Positions 6,146-13,918 of a DNA stretch of 19,687 nucleotides are shown piece after piece. Every line of letters starts with the position of its first letter. Within the stretch, counting starts at the first letter, position 1. Source of the stretch: JANNAT01 sp031422555 (GTDB taxonomy: Bacteria > Pseudomonadota > Alphaproteobacteria > Rhodobacterales > Rhodobacteraceae); NCBI GenBank assembly GCA_031422555.1, contig JANPLZ010000065.1, forward strand, positions 1 through 19,687. Reading direction: 5' to 3'. The notes beneath the pieces are model-generated. The model was not told the origin of the DNA. It searched no databases and saw only the letters and a list, made by a program, of their open reading frames with translations. A program made the position numbers and the translations under genes.

Positions 6146-8596
6146 TCACATGCGCACCCGTTCGGATTTAGGATCATACATCGGTGCCAGCGACGCGGTT
6201 GCGGTGTGCCGCCGTCCGGCAATTTCGATTTCATAGCGCGATGCCAGCACATCCGCCTCGGATTGCCCGCGGCAGGGCACATAGCCCAAGCCAATCGAAG
6301 CCCCCAGATAATGCCCGTAATTGCCGCTGGTGATCGGGCCTACGATCTTGCCATCGCGCACAATCGCTTCGTTGTGAAACATCAGCGGTTCGGGATCATC
6401 CAGCCGGAACTGCACCATGCGGCGGTCCAGCCCTGCGTCGCGCTTGCGCAACACCGCATCGCGGCCAATGAAATCGGGCTTGGTGGTGCGCACGGCAAAG
6501 CCAAGCCCCGCCTCCAGCACATGATCTTCATCCGTTATGTCATGGCCGAAATGGCGGTAGGCTTTTTCAATGCGGCAACTGTCCAACGTGTGCAGTCCGC
6601 ACAGCTTTAGCCCGCCCGGCACGTGCGCCGCCGCCGTCTCCAGAGCCTCAAATACATGGGCGGTCTGATCGGCGCTGACATACAGCTCCCAGCCCAATTC
6701 GCCCACATAGGTCACCCGGTGCGCCCGCGCCAAGCCCATGCCGATCTCTATCTCGCGCCACGTGCCAAAAGGATGGGCGGTGTTGCCAAAATCGTTCGGG
6801 CTGGCCGCCGCCAGCAGATCACGCGCGTTGGGGCCCATCACGCACAGCACCGATTCAGCCGCCGTCATATCGGTGATCACCGCAAACGCATCGCCGACAT
6901 GGCGGCGCAGCCATGCCAGATCGCGCTGCAGCGTGGCCCCCGGCACCACCGCCAAATAGGCGGTGTCCGACAGGCGAGTCACGGTAAGATCACACTCTAT
7001 GCCACCGTTCTTGTTCAACATTTGGCTATAGACCACCCGGCCCGGCGGCACATCCATCTGGTTGGCGCAAACCCGGTTCAGAAAAGCACAGGCATCGCGC
7101 CCCTCAATCCTGATCTTGCCAAAACTGGTCATGTCGAACAGCCCGACACCGGTGCGCACCGCCATATGTTCTGCGCGTTGGTTGTCAAACCAGTTCTGCC
7201 TTGTCCAGCTATAGTCATAATCCCGCGCCTGCCCCGGATTGGCGAACCAATTGGCGCGCTCCCAGCCAGCGGCTTCGCCAAACACCGCGCCGCGCGATTT
7301 CAGATGTTCGTGCAGCGGTGATCGGCGCACGCCGCGCGCGGTGGCAAACTGGCGGTAGGGAAAGTGATCGGCATAGAGCAGCCCCAGCGTTTCCGTCACC
7401 CGTTCTTTCAGATATTTGCGGTTGCGCTGAAACGGCTGGGCGCGGCGAATGTCGACTTCCCACAGATCAAAAGGCGCTTCCCCTTCGGTAATCCAATGCG
7501 CCAGCGCATAGCCCGCCCCACCCGACGCCGCGATGCCGACCGAGTTGTATCCGGCGGCAATCCAATATCCGCCCAACTCTGGCGCCTCGCCCAGATAATA
7601 GCGATCATCGGGGGTGAAAGATTCCGGCCCGTTGAAAAACGTGTGAATCCCAGCCGTTTGAAACAGCGGCAAGCGGTTCATCGCATTTTCCAGAATGGGT
7701 TGGAAATGGTCCCAATCTTCGGGCAGCGTGTCAAAGCAGAAATCCTCGCGGATGCCGTTCATGCCCCATGGCTTTGCCACCGGTTCAAACGCGCCAACCA
7801 TCATCTTGCCGGCGTCCGATTTGTAATAGGTGCATTCATCAGGCACCCGCAGCACCGGCAGATGGCCAAGGCCCTGAATCGGTTCGGTGATCAGATAGAA
7901 ATGCTCGCAGGCGTGCAAAGGCAGGGTGACGCCGGATTTGCCCGCCAAGTCACGGCCCCACATGCCGCCGCAGTTGATCACCACATCCGAGGCAATATGG
8001 CCGGGCGCGCCCTTGTCATCGACGAAATCAACGCCGGTCACCCGGCCATTGGCCTGCGAAACGCTGACCACTTTGGTATGCTCGAATATCTTGGCGCCCC
8101 GCATCCGCGCGCCTTTGGCCAGCGCCATCGCGATGTTTGCAGGATCGCATTGCCCGTCCAAGGGCAGATGCACCGCCCCCACCACATCACCGATTTCCAG
8201 ATGCGGATACATCGCCTTGGCCTCGGTTGGCGAAATTTCCTGCACATCGACATCGAAAATCCGCGCCACCGTGGCTTGGCGCAGCAATTCTTCATGCCGC
8301 GCCGCGGTCAGCGCAACCGAGATCGACCCCACCTGCCGCATCCCGGTTTCGATGCCGGTTTCGGCAGCCAGTTTGACGTAAAGATCCGCCGAATACTTGG
8401 CCAGCCGGGTCATGTTGGCCGATCCGCGCAACTGCCCGATCAGCCCCGCCGCATGCCACGTGGTGCCGGACGTCAGTTGCTGGCGTTCCAGCAAGACAAT
8501 ATCGGTCCAACCCGCGCGTGCCAGATGATAGGCCACCGAACAGCCCGACACCCCGCCACCAATGATCACCGCGCGGGCGTTTGCTGGAATCGTCAT
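6146..8596 (-). CDS. FAD-dependent dimethylglycine/sarcosine dehydrogenase-like protein (DAO + GcvT domains), paralogue 1
   Basis: An 816-residue two-domain enzyme of usual length. The N-terminal DAO half (about 1-400) has GGGVSG at 13-18 and TTWHAAG with His48, the position that carries covalent FAD in dimethylglycine dehydrogenases. His232 and Tyr257/258 match the active-site His and Tyr region of that family. The C-terminal GcvT half (about 420-816) contains GGIECD with Asp536, the expected folate-site aspartate, and GELGWE (632-637). Relatives oxidise N-methyl groups of tertiary or secondary amines and pass formaldehyde to tetrahydrofolate as 5,10-methylene-THF. Its ATG overlaps the preceding gene's TGA (ATGA), indicating translational coupling. 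It shares architecture with the gene at 9690-12131. The exact substrate is unknown. Confidence 0.9.
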   Translation of the reverse strand: MTIPANARAVIIGGGVSGCSVAYHLARAGWTDIVLLERQQLTSGTTWHAAGLIGQLRGSANMTRLAKYSADLYVKLAAETGIETGMRQVGSISVALTAARHEELLRQATVARIFDVDVQEISPTEAKAMYPHLEIGDVVGAVHLPLDGQCDPANIAMALAKGARMRGAKIFEHTKVVSVSQANGRVTGVDFVDDKGAPGHIASDVVINCGGMWGRDLAGKSGVTLPLHACEHFYLITEPIQGLGHLPVLRVPDECTYYKSDAGKMMVGAFEPVAKPWGMNGIREDFCFDTLPEDWDHFQPILENAMNRLPLFQTAGIHTFFNGPESFTPDDRYYLGEAPELGGYWIAAGYNSVGIAASGGAGYALAHWITEGEAPFDLWEVDIRRAQPFQRNRKYLKERVTETLGLLYADHFPYRQFATARGVRRSPLHEHLKSRGAVFGEAAGWERANWFANPGQARDYDYSWTRQNWFDNQRAEHMAVRTGVGLFDMTSFGKIRIEGRDACAFLNRVCANQMDVPPGRVVYSQMLNKNGGIECDLTVTRLSDTAYLAVVPGATLQRDLAWLRRHVGDAFAVITDMTAAESVLCVMGPNARDLLAAASPNDFGNTAHPFGTWREIEIGMGLARAHRVTYVGELGWELYVSADQTAHVFEALETAAAHVPGGLKLCGLHTLDSCRIEKAYRHFGHDITDEDHVLEAGLGFAVRTTKPDFIGRDAVLRKRDAGLDRRMVQFRLDDPEPLMFHNEAIVRDGKIVGPITSGNYGHYLGASIGLGYVPCRGQSEADVLASRYEIEIAGRRHTATASLAPMYDPKSERVRM

Positions 8597-9642
8597 GCAT
8601 CGGTCTCCGAAGGAATAAGCACCAGTTTACCCGGATACCGCCCCGCCGCCAGATCGGCCTGGGCGCGGGCAATGTCGCGTAAGGGATAGGTTTTTGACAC
8701 CACAGGCCGGATGCGCGCGGCGTTGATGATGGTCACAAGGCCCGCAAACACTTCGCGCGGCTGGTGGGTGCAGCCCAGCAGGGTCAGATCGTTCAGATAC
8801 ACCGTGCGCAGATCGCCCGTTACCATCGGCCCCGCCACCGCCCCACTGGTGGCATAGCGCCCGCCGGGGCGCAAAGCCTCCAACCGGTCTTGCCAGCCGG
8901 GGCCACCGACCACGTCGATCACCACGTCAAAGCTGTGCGGTGCGGGCACGGTATCACGGTCGATCACTGCACCCCCCGCCGCACGCACCACATGCGATTT
9001 GCCCAAAGAACATTGCCCGGTCACATCGGCTCCGCGCAACAGCGCCAGTTGCACCGCGGCCAACCCAACCCCGCCCGACGCGCCGGTGACCAAAACCCGC
9101 TCGCCTACAGCCACTGCCGCGCGTGCAATCAGGTTGAACGCGGTGCCATAGGCGCAGGGCATCGCGCCAATTTCGATGTCTGACAGCGGCGAGGCGGTGA
9201 CATCATAAAGATACCGCGCGGGCACCACACAATATTGCGCAAATGCCCCGTCATATTCCGAACCGATCACGGCTATCGCCAGCGGATTGCCGGGGTTCGG
9301 TTCGGGCTGACAGGTGGAACAGGTCACCCGTGCGCCCAACGCCACATCCGTCACCCCCGCCCCCAGCGCTACTACCCGGCCGCACAGATCGCCGCCCTGG
9401 ATGCGCGGAAAGCCCATGGCGCCCGCATAGCCCGCAGCGCGCCCCTCACCGCCCGCTGCGACCTGCCCATACCAGCCGATGCGGGTGTTGATATCGGTCA
9501 TGTTGACCCCCGCCGCCAGCACCCGCACCAAAACTTCGCCCGCACCCGGGCGCGGCACCGGGATATCGTCGCGCCACAGCAACGCTTCAGGGCCGCCATG
9601 GGCGACAAGTTGCACGCCCTGCATGGTTTGGGGGATCATCAT
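8593..9642 (-). CDS. MDR-family NAD(P)H-dependent oxidoreductase (quinone-oxidoreductase-like)
   Basis: A 349-residue medium-chain dehydrogenase/reductase. The GroES-like N-terminal half contains GEVLVRVLAAGVNMTD (35-50) and GGDLCGRV (83-90). The nucleotide-binding half contains TGASGGVG (186-193), typical of NADPH:quinone-reductase-like members. I see no clear catalytic or structural zinc site; the two Cys near 108-111 do not form the usual four-Cys set. Its reaction is unknown; reduction of an enoyl/quinone-like intermediate or electron handling for the flanking flavoenzymes are possibilities. The start is ATGATG at 9642/9639 with AGG 7 nt upstream. That ribosome binding site is the last unit of a three-copy repeat. 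The stop overlaps the next gene by 4 bp. Confidence 0.88.
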   Translation of the reverse strand: MMIPQTMQGVQLVAHGGPEALLWRDDIPVPRPGAGEVLVRVLAAGVNMTDINTRIGWYGQVAAGGEGRAAGYAGAMGFPRIQGGDLCGRVVALGAGVTDVALGARVTCSTCQPEPNPGNPLAIAVIGSEYDGAFAQYCVVPARYLYDVTASPLSDIEIGAMPCAYGTAFNLIARAAVAVGERVLVTGASGGVGLAAVQLALLRGADVTGQCSLGKSHVVRAAGGAVIDRDTVPAPHSFDVVIDVVGGPGWQDRLEALRPGGRYATSGAVAGPMVTGDLRTVYLNDLTLLGCTHQPREVFAGLVTIINAARIRPVVSKTYPLRDIARAQADLAAGRYPGKLVLIPSETDA

Positions 9643-9691
9643 GCCAATACCTGTTTCATGCCAATACCTGTTTCAAGCCAATACCTGTTTC
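9641..9691 (-). repeat. Three tandem 17-bp units carrying a ribosome binding site and start codon
   Basis: The plus-strand unit ATGCCAATACCTGTTTC occurs at 9641-9657 and 9658-9674, and as AAGCCAATACCTGTTTC at 9675-9691. On the minus strand every unit reads AACAGG, 7-nt spacer, then ATG (two units) or TTG (one unit). It bridges exactly the stop of the dehydrogenase (9690-9692) and the start of the MDR gene (9642). The duplicated ATG at 9659 opens a six-codon mini-frame (MKQVLA) whose TGA at 9641-9639 overlaps the MDR start codon. Confidence 0.92.
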
Positions 9692-12131
9692 AAGCGCGTA
9701 TCCGTTCGTTTCTGGCGTCCCACAGCGGCGCGTCGGGCTGCACTTGTGCCGGGTAGTGCTGACCGAAGATTTCGACCGTTACCGCCGTTTCGGGCACGCA
9801 CAGATCAGATCGCAACATGCCCAAGGCGATACATTTGCCAACCCGGTGGCCAAAATAGCCCGATGTGGTTTCCCCCACGATCGCGCCGTCATGCCAGATC
9901 GTAGACATATAGGGCGGATCAAAAGTGTCGCAGTCCACCGTCAGGGTGACAAACTGCTTGGCCACGCCGGCCTGCTTTTGCAAAGCCAGTGCCGCGCGGC
10001 CGCGGAAATCGGGCTTGGCCCAATCGACAAACCGCTCAAGCCCGCCCTGCAACACGGTGTAATCGGTGGACAGATCACCCTTCCACGCGCGGTAGCCTTT
10101 TTCGATGCGCAAGGAATTCAGCGCGAACATGCCGAAAGGTTTCAGCCCCAACGGCGCGCCCGCCGCCATTACCGCATCGTAAACCGCCGCCGTATCGTCG
10201 ATTTTGCTGTGTATTTCCCATCCCAATTCGCCGGCAAACGACACCCGCATCAGGAACGCATCACGCCCGCCGACAAGGGCGGTCTGAAAGGTCAGCCAGC
10301 TTTTGGCCAGATCGGCGTCCGATACGGCGGCCAGAATTTCGCGGCTTTTAGGGCCGGTCAGAATTTGGGTAGACCATTCGGCGGTATGATCGGTCAGGGT
10401 TAACCCTGCATCCAGATGGCGGGTCAGCCAATCGCGGTCATGGCCTTGGGCGGTGGCTGCGGTGATCAGCAACACCTCATCCTGCGCCAGCCGCGCCACC
10501 GACATCTCGGTTACGATGCGGCCCTGATCATCGGCGAAATACGCCAGACCCAGCCGCCCGATATTTGGCACCTTGCCGGTAATCTGACGGGCCAGCCAAT
10601 CGGCAGCGCCGTCGCCCTTGATCACAAAGCGCGAAAACCCTGGCAAATCCAATAGGCCCGCCGCATCGCGCACCGCCTCGCATTCGGCCTTTACCGCCTC
10701 ATACCATGGCCCGCGACGATCCCATGTCTGGGTGCCTGCTTCGGACACATCATCGCCCGCCCGCGCATACCAAAGCGCGCGTTCCCACCCGTTATAGGCG
10801 CCGTATTGCGCGCCAAGACCTTGCGTGCGCGCATGCACCGCCGACAGCTTTTTGCCCCGCCCCGCGGGCCAGGCATGGTGCGGAAAATGCATGGCATATT
10901 CGTGGCCGTAAACTTCCATGCCTTTTTCGATGCAATAGGCGCGGTCTTCAAACCCGGTGAAACGGCGCGGATCGCAAGACCACATATCCCATTCGGTGGC
11001 ACCTTGGGTGATCCATTCCGCCAGCACTTTGCCAGCACCCCCGGCCTGACAAATGCCAAAGGTGAACACACAAGCCTCAAACGCACCCGGCACACCGGGC
11101 ATCGGCCCGATCAGCGGATTGCCATCGGGGGTATAGGGGATGGGGCCATTGATCACTTTGGTCAGCGGGGCCTTTTCCAGCAACGGCACGCGGGCCATCG
11201 CATCGGTGATATACCATTCCAGCCGTTCCAGATCGTCGGGGAACAACTGAAAACTGAAATCTTCGGGGAACGGATCGTCGGGGGTGATCCAATGTGCTTT
11301 GCAGTTGCGCTCATACGGGCCAAGGTTGAAGCCGTTCTTTTCCTGCCGCAGATAATAGCTGCTGTCGACATCGCGCAGCAACGGCAGCTTGTGCCCGACA
11401 TCTTTGGTGCGGGTCTCTACCTCGGCCACGGTGTCAAACAGCAGATACTGGTGCGACATCACCATCATCGGCACATCGCGGCCAAACCATTTGCCCACTT
11501 CGCGCGCGTAATAGCCCGCCGCGTTCACCACGTATTGGCAGCGGATATCGCCCTTATGGGTATGCACGATCCAGTTGTCGCCATCACGGGTCACACCGGT
11601 GGCGGGGCAGAACCGTTCAATCCGCGCCCCCAGATTGCGCGCGCCTTTGGCAAGCGCCTGGGTCAACTGTGCGGGATCAATATCGCCGTCATAGGGATCA
11701 TACAAAGCGCCGGTCAGATCATGGGTTTCCAGAAACGGGTAATAATCCTTGATCTGATCCGGGGTCAGGATTTTCAAATCCATGCCTTGGGTGCGGCCCA
11801 TCCCCACCACGCGCTGAAATTCCTGCAAGCGTTCCGCCGAATGCGCCAGACGGATCGACCCCGTGACATGATAATTCATCGGGTAATCCACGGCCTCACC
11901 CAGCGTGCGGTATAACTCCGCCGAATAACGCTGCATGTTCATGATCGACCAACTGGAACTGAACGTCGGCACATTGCCCGCCGCGTGCCAGGTCGATCCG
12001 GCGGTCAGTTCATTTTTTTCCAGCAAAACGCAATCGGTCCAGCCCGCAAGTGCCAGATGATACAGCGATGACGCCCCCACGGCCCCGCCGCCAATGATCA
12101 CAACACGCGCAGAGGTGGGAAAGTCGGCCAT
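9690..12131 (-). CDS. FAD-dependent dimethylglycine/sarcosine dehydrogenase-like protein (DAO + GcvT domains), paralogue 2
   Basis: An 813-residue enzyme with the same architecture as the gene at 6146-8596. The DAO half has GGGAVG (14-19) and STWHAAG with His49 as probable covalent FAD anchor. His227 and Tyr259/260 correspond to the active-site His and Tyr of dimethylglycine oxidase/dehydrogenase. The GcvT half keeps GELGWE (634-639), but the folate-site aspartate position reads Glu542 (GRIVTE), unlike Asp536 in paralogue 1. It probably N-demethylates a tertiary or secondary amine. The start ATG at 12131 has GGAG 7 nt upstream. It is the first gene of the putative seven-gene operon and is divergent from the LysR gene. 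Which demethylation step each paralogue performs cannot be told from sequence. Confidence 0.9.
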   Translation of the reverse strand: MADFPTSARVVIIGGGAVGASSLYHLALAGWTDCVLLEKNELTAGSTWHAAGNVPTFSSSWSIMNMQRYSAELYRTLGEAVDYPMNYHVTGSIRLAHSAERLQEFQRVVGMGRTQGMDLKILTPDQIKDYYPFLETHDLTGALYDPYDGDIDPAQLTQALAKGARNLGARIERFCPATGVTRDGDNWIVHTHKGDIRCQYVVNAAGYYAREVGKWFGRDVPMMVMSHQYLLFDTVAEVETRTKDVGHKLPLLRDVDSSYYLRQEKNGFNLGPYERNCKAHWITPDDPFPEDFSFQLFPDDLERLEWYITDAMARVPLLEKAPLTKVINGPIPYTPDGNPLIGPMPGVPGAFEACVFTFGICQAGGAGKVLAEWITQGATEWDMWSCDPRRFTGFEDRAYCIEKGMEVYGHEYAMHFPHHAWPAGRGKKLSAVHARTQGLGAQYGAYNGWERALWYARAGDDVSEAGTQTWDRRGPWYEAVKAECEAVRDAAGLLDLPGFSRFVIKGDGAADWLARQITGKVPNIGRLGLAYFADDQGRIVTEMSVARLAQDEVLLITAATAQGHDRDWLTRHLDAGLTLTDHTAEWSTQILTGPKSREILAAVSDADLAKSWLTFQTALVGGRDAFLMRVSFAGELGWEIHSKIDDTAAVYDAVMAAGAPLGLKPFGMFALNSLRIEKGYRAWKGDLSTDYTVLQGGLERFVDWAKPDFRGRAALALQKQAGVAKQFVTLTVDCDTFDPPYMSTIWHDGAIVGETTSGYFGHRVGKCIALGMLRSDLCVPETAVTVEIFGQHYPAQVQPDAPLWDARNERIRA

Positions 12132-12238
12132 AAGTCACTCCAGATGCAGCGGCAACGCACAATGCCTTCATATCGCGCTTTTAATTTTGACCAAGCCGCG
12201 CTATTGATCGGCAAACACGATCAGCTGGGGTGGATCGC
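12132..12238. promoter_or_regulatory. Divergent promoter region with LysR-type operator
   Basis: This 107-bp gap separates the demethylation operon (minus) from the LysR gene (plus). An inverted repeat TGATCG (12205-12210), 7 nt, CGATCA (12218-12223) is centred on a symmetric T-N11-A (T at 12208, A at 12220), the hallmark of LysR-type binding sites. The dyad is 15 bp upstream of the regulator's ATG, as expected for autoregulation, and about 75 bp upstream of the operon start. No strong -35/-10 pair is visible in the minus direction. A weak GATATG at 12174-12169 could be an activator-dependent -10. Confidence 0.6.
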
Positions 12239-13123
12239 ATGCAAATCGAACTTTTGGACACGTTTCTGGATCTGGTGGAAACCCGCAGTTTTCACCGCAG
12301 CGCCGAACGGCTGGGGGTGACGCAGTCCACCGTCTCGGCGCGGGTGCAATCGCTGGAGGCCGCGCTGAACACCCGGCTGTTCACCCGGTCGCGCGCGGGC
12401 ACCGATCTGACCACCGAAGGGCTGCGGTTTGAATCGCACGCCCGGCTGCTGCGGCAGGAATGGAACGAGGCCAAACGCGACGTGGCCCCGTCGGGCGATG
12501 CTGCGATGACTTTGCGCATTGGCATCCAGAACGATCTGGCGGCGGCGAAAATCGGTGATCTGGTCTATGATTTCCGCCGCACCTTTCCGCAGATAGCCTT
12601 TTACATAGAGCCGGATTATTCCACCCAGATGTGCCTTGATCTGGTGTCGGGCGCGCAGGATTTTGCGGTGATGTTTTCGCCCAAACCGCACCCCGATCTG
12701 CATTTCATCTCGGTGGGTGAAATCCAGTATCGCCTGATCAGCTCGGACGCTGAAACCCGCGCGCAGATTGACCCCGCGACGTATATTTTCGCGCATTTCT
12801 CGCCTGCCTTTGTGCAGACCCACCGCCAGCTGCTGCCCGAACTGACCGGCACGCCGCTGTCGGTTGGCCAGTCATCGGCGGTGTCGTCCTTGCTGCATGC
12901 GATGGGCGGCACCGGCTTTGTGATGGCGGATCAGGCGCAGGCAATGGTGGCGGCGGGGCGGTTCAAATTTGTCGCCGACGCGCCGCAGATGACGCAGCCG
13001 ATATTCGCGGCGATGCATTTGCGCTGGCGGATATCGAAAATGCACAAGCGGATGACACGGATCGTGCAGCGGCGGTTCAATCCGAAATCGGCAAGTCCCG
13101 ATGTGCAGATGCCCGAGGGCTGA
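12239..13123 (+). CDS. LysR-family transcriptional regulator
   Basis: A 294-residue LysR-type regulator. The N-terminal winged helix-turn-helix is clear (RSFHRSAERLGVTQSTVSAR, about residues 16-35, then LEAALNTRLFTRS). An effector-binding domain runs from about 92 to 280. A GTG at 12230 in frame is possible, but its only G-rich stretch abuts it. I prefer the ATG at 12239, which gives the standard LysR start (MQIELLDTFL) with a GGGGTGG purine stretch upstream. It is transcribed divergently from the demethylation operon and is therefore the likely regulator of that operon, probably responding to its substrate or an intermediate. It is convergent with hutC, so a role in hut control is less likely but not excluded. 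Confidence 0.92.
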   Translation: MQIELLDTFLDLVETRSFHRSAERLGVTQSTVSARVQSLEAALNTRLFTRSRAGTDLTTEGLRFESHARLLRQEWNEAKRDVAPSGDAAMTLRIGIQNDLAAAKIGDLVYDFRRTFPQIAFYIEPDYSTQMCLDLVSGAQDFAVMFSPKPHPDLHFISVGEIQYRLISSDAETRAQIDPATYIFAHFSPAFVQTHRQLLPELTGTPLSVGQSSAVSSLLHAMGGTGFVMADQAQAMVAAGRFKFVADAPQMTQPIFAAMHLRWRISKMHKRMTRIVQRRFNPKSASPDVQMPEG

Positions 13124-13135
13124 CTCCGGGGCTTA

Positions 13136-13233
13136 AAGCGCTTCAGGTTAAGTAGGTAACGAAAATTGCTGCCTCTCGTTTCACTCGAACGCGTTTTCCG
13201 GTTTTGTTGCTTTGATCAAAACCTGAACCGCTT
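13136..13233. repeat. Inverted-repeat element in a convergent gap, possible terminator
   Basis: The left arm AAGCGCTTCAGGTTA (13136-13150) is matched by the reverse complement of 13219-13233 at 13 of 15 positions, bounding a 98-bp element. Inside it, GGTTTTG (13200-13206) and CAAAACC (13217-13223) form a local hairpin that competes with the long stem. The element fills nearly the whole gap between the LysR stop (13123) and the hutC stop (13232) and its right end overlaps that stop codon. It could be a bidirectional terminator or a small palindromic (MITE/REP-like) element. Confidence 0.5.
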
Positions 13234-13918
13234 AGACAACCGTTTGCACCCGGTGGCCGGGCGCATGGGTCAGGCGCACAAAGGTGATGGGGTCTTGCGG
13301 CCCCCACGTGCTGCGTTCGGTGATCAACAGGGCCGCACCGGATGCCACCCCCATCACGGCGGCTTCGCGGTCATCGGCGGGGGCTGCAAAAAACGCAATA
13401 TCGCCCGTGACATAAGACAAATGCGCCACCAGCCATTCATTGGCACTGAGGATGGCAAAATCAGGGGCCGGGTGCGGCAATACCGCGGGGTTCAGCCAGC
13501 GCTTTTCAAACACAAACGGCAGGCCATCCGCCAGATGCAGGGTTTCCAGATAGATCATCCGCAGGCCCGCCGCCAATCCAAGGCGTGACGCCACCGGCAC
13601 CGGCGGCAGGGCTGTGGTTTGCTCCAACAGTCGAAAGCCGTAAGTCTGGCCGCGCGCGGCGACGTCCTGACGGATCACCGGAATATCCAGCGTGGCTTTG
13701 CGCACCGGCAGGGCCGCCACCCGCGTGCCGGATTTGCGTCGCCGCTCTAACACGCCTGCCCCGGCCAATTCGCGCAAGGCCCGGTTCACCGTGGCGCGCG
13801 CGCAGCCAAATTCGGCCGCCAGCGCCGCCTCGGTGGGGATCATCGCGCCCAAGGGCCAATCTCGCACCCGGATGCGGCGCAGCACTTCGGCGCGGATGTC
13901 TTCCCAGCCGTTTGGCAT
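13232..13918 (-). CDS. hutC: Histidine utilization repressor HutC (GntR family)
   Basis: A 228-residue GntR/HutC-type regulator. The winged helix-turn-helix spans about residues 5-70 (IPTEAALAAEFGCARATVNRALRELAGAGVLERRRKSGTRV), and a UTRA ligand-binding domain covers about 85-225. HutC proteins repress hut genes and are relieved by urocanate. Its ATG shares one base with the hutF stop (TAATG), so it is translationally coupled to hutF. It is therefore probably autoregulated through the operator at 15365-15404. The name rests on the family together with its place directly inside a hut cluster. Confidence 0.9.
   Translation of the reverse strand: MPNGWEDIRAEVLRRIRVRDWPLGAMIPTEAALAAEFGCARATVNRALRELAGAGVLERRRKSGTRVAALPVRKATLDIPVIRQDVAARGQTYGFRLLEQTTALPPVPVASRLGLAAGLRMIYLETLHLADGLPFVFEKRWLNPAVLPHPAPDFAILSANEWLVAHLSYVTGDIAFFAAPADDREAAVMGVASGAALLITERSTWGPQDPITFVRLTHAPGHRVQTVV

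Noticed and set aside
7364..8689. 441-codon plus-strand frame antisense to the FAD-GcvT gene
   Set aside because: Rich in Arg, His, Gln and Pro, with no recognisable motif, and lying wholly opposite well-supported genes; typical antisense artefact of a high-GC genome.
10806..11915. 369-codon plus-strand frame antisense to the first FAD-GcvT gene
   Set aside because: No family features, and the opposite strand is a full-length conserved dehydrogenase.
12132..12180. Strong sigma-70 promoter for the demethylation operon
   Set aside because: Only weak -10-like (GATATG) and -35-like (TTGGTC) strings with a short spacer are visible, so I mention them as candidates and do not call a promoter.
13166..13588. 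140-codon plus-strand frame overlapping the convergent gap and hutC
   Set aside because: Mostly antisense to hutC, no ribosome binding site and no recognisable domain; the gap is better explained by inverted repeats.
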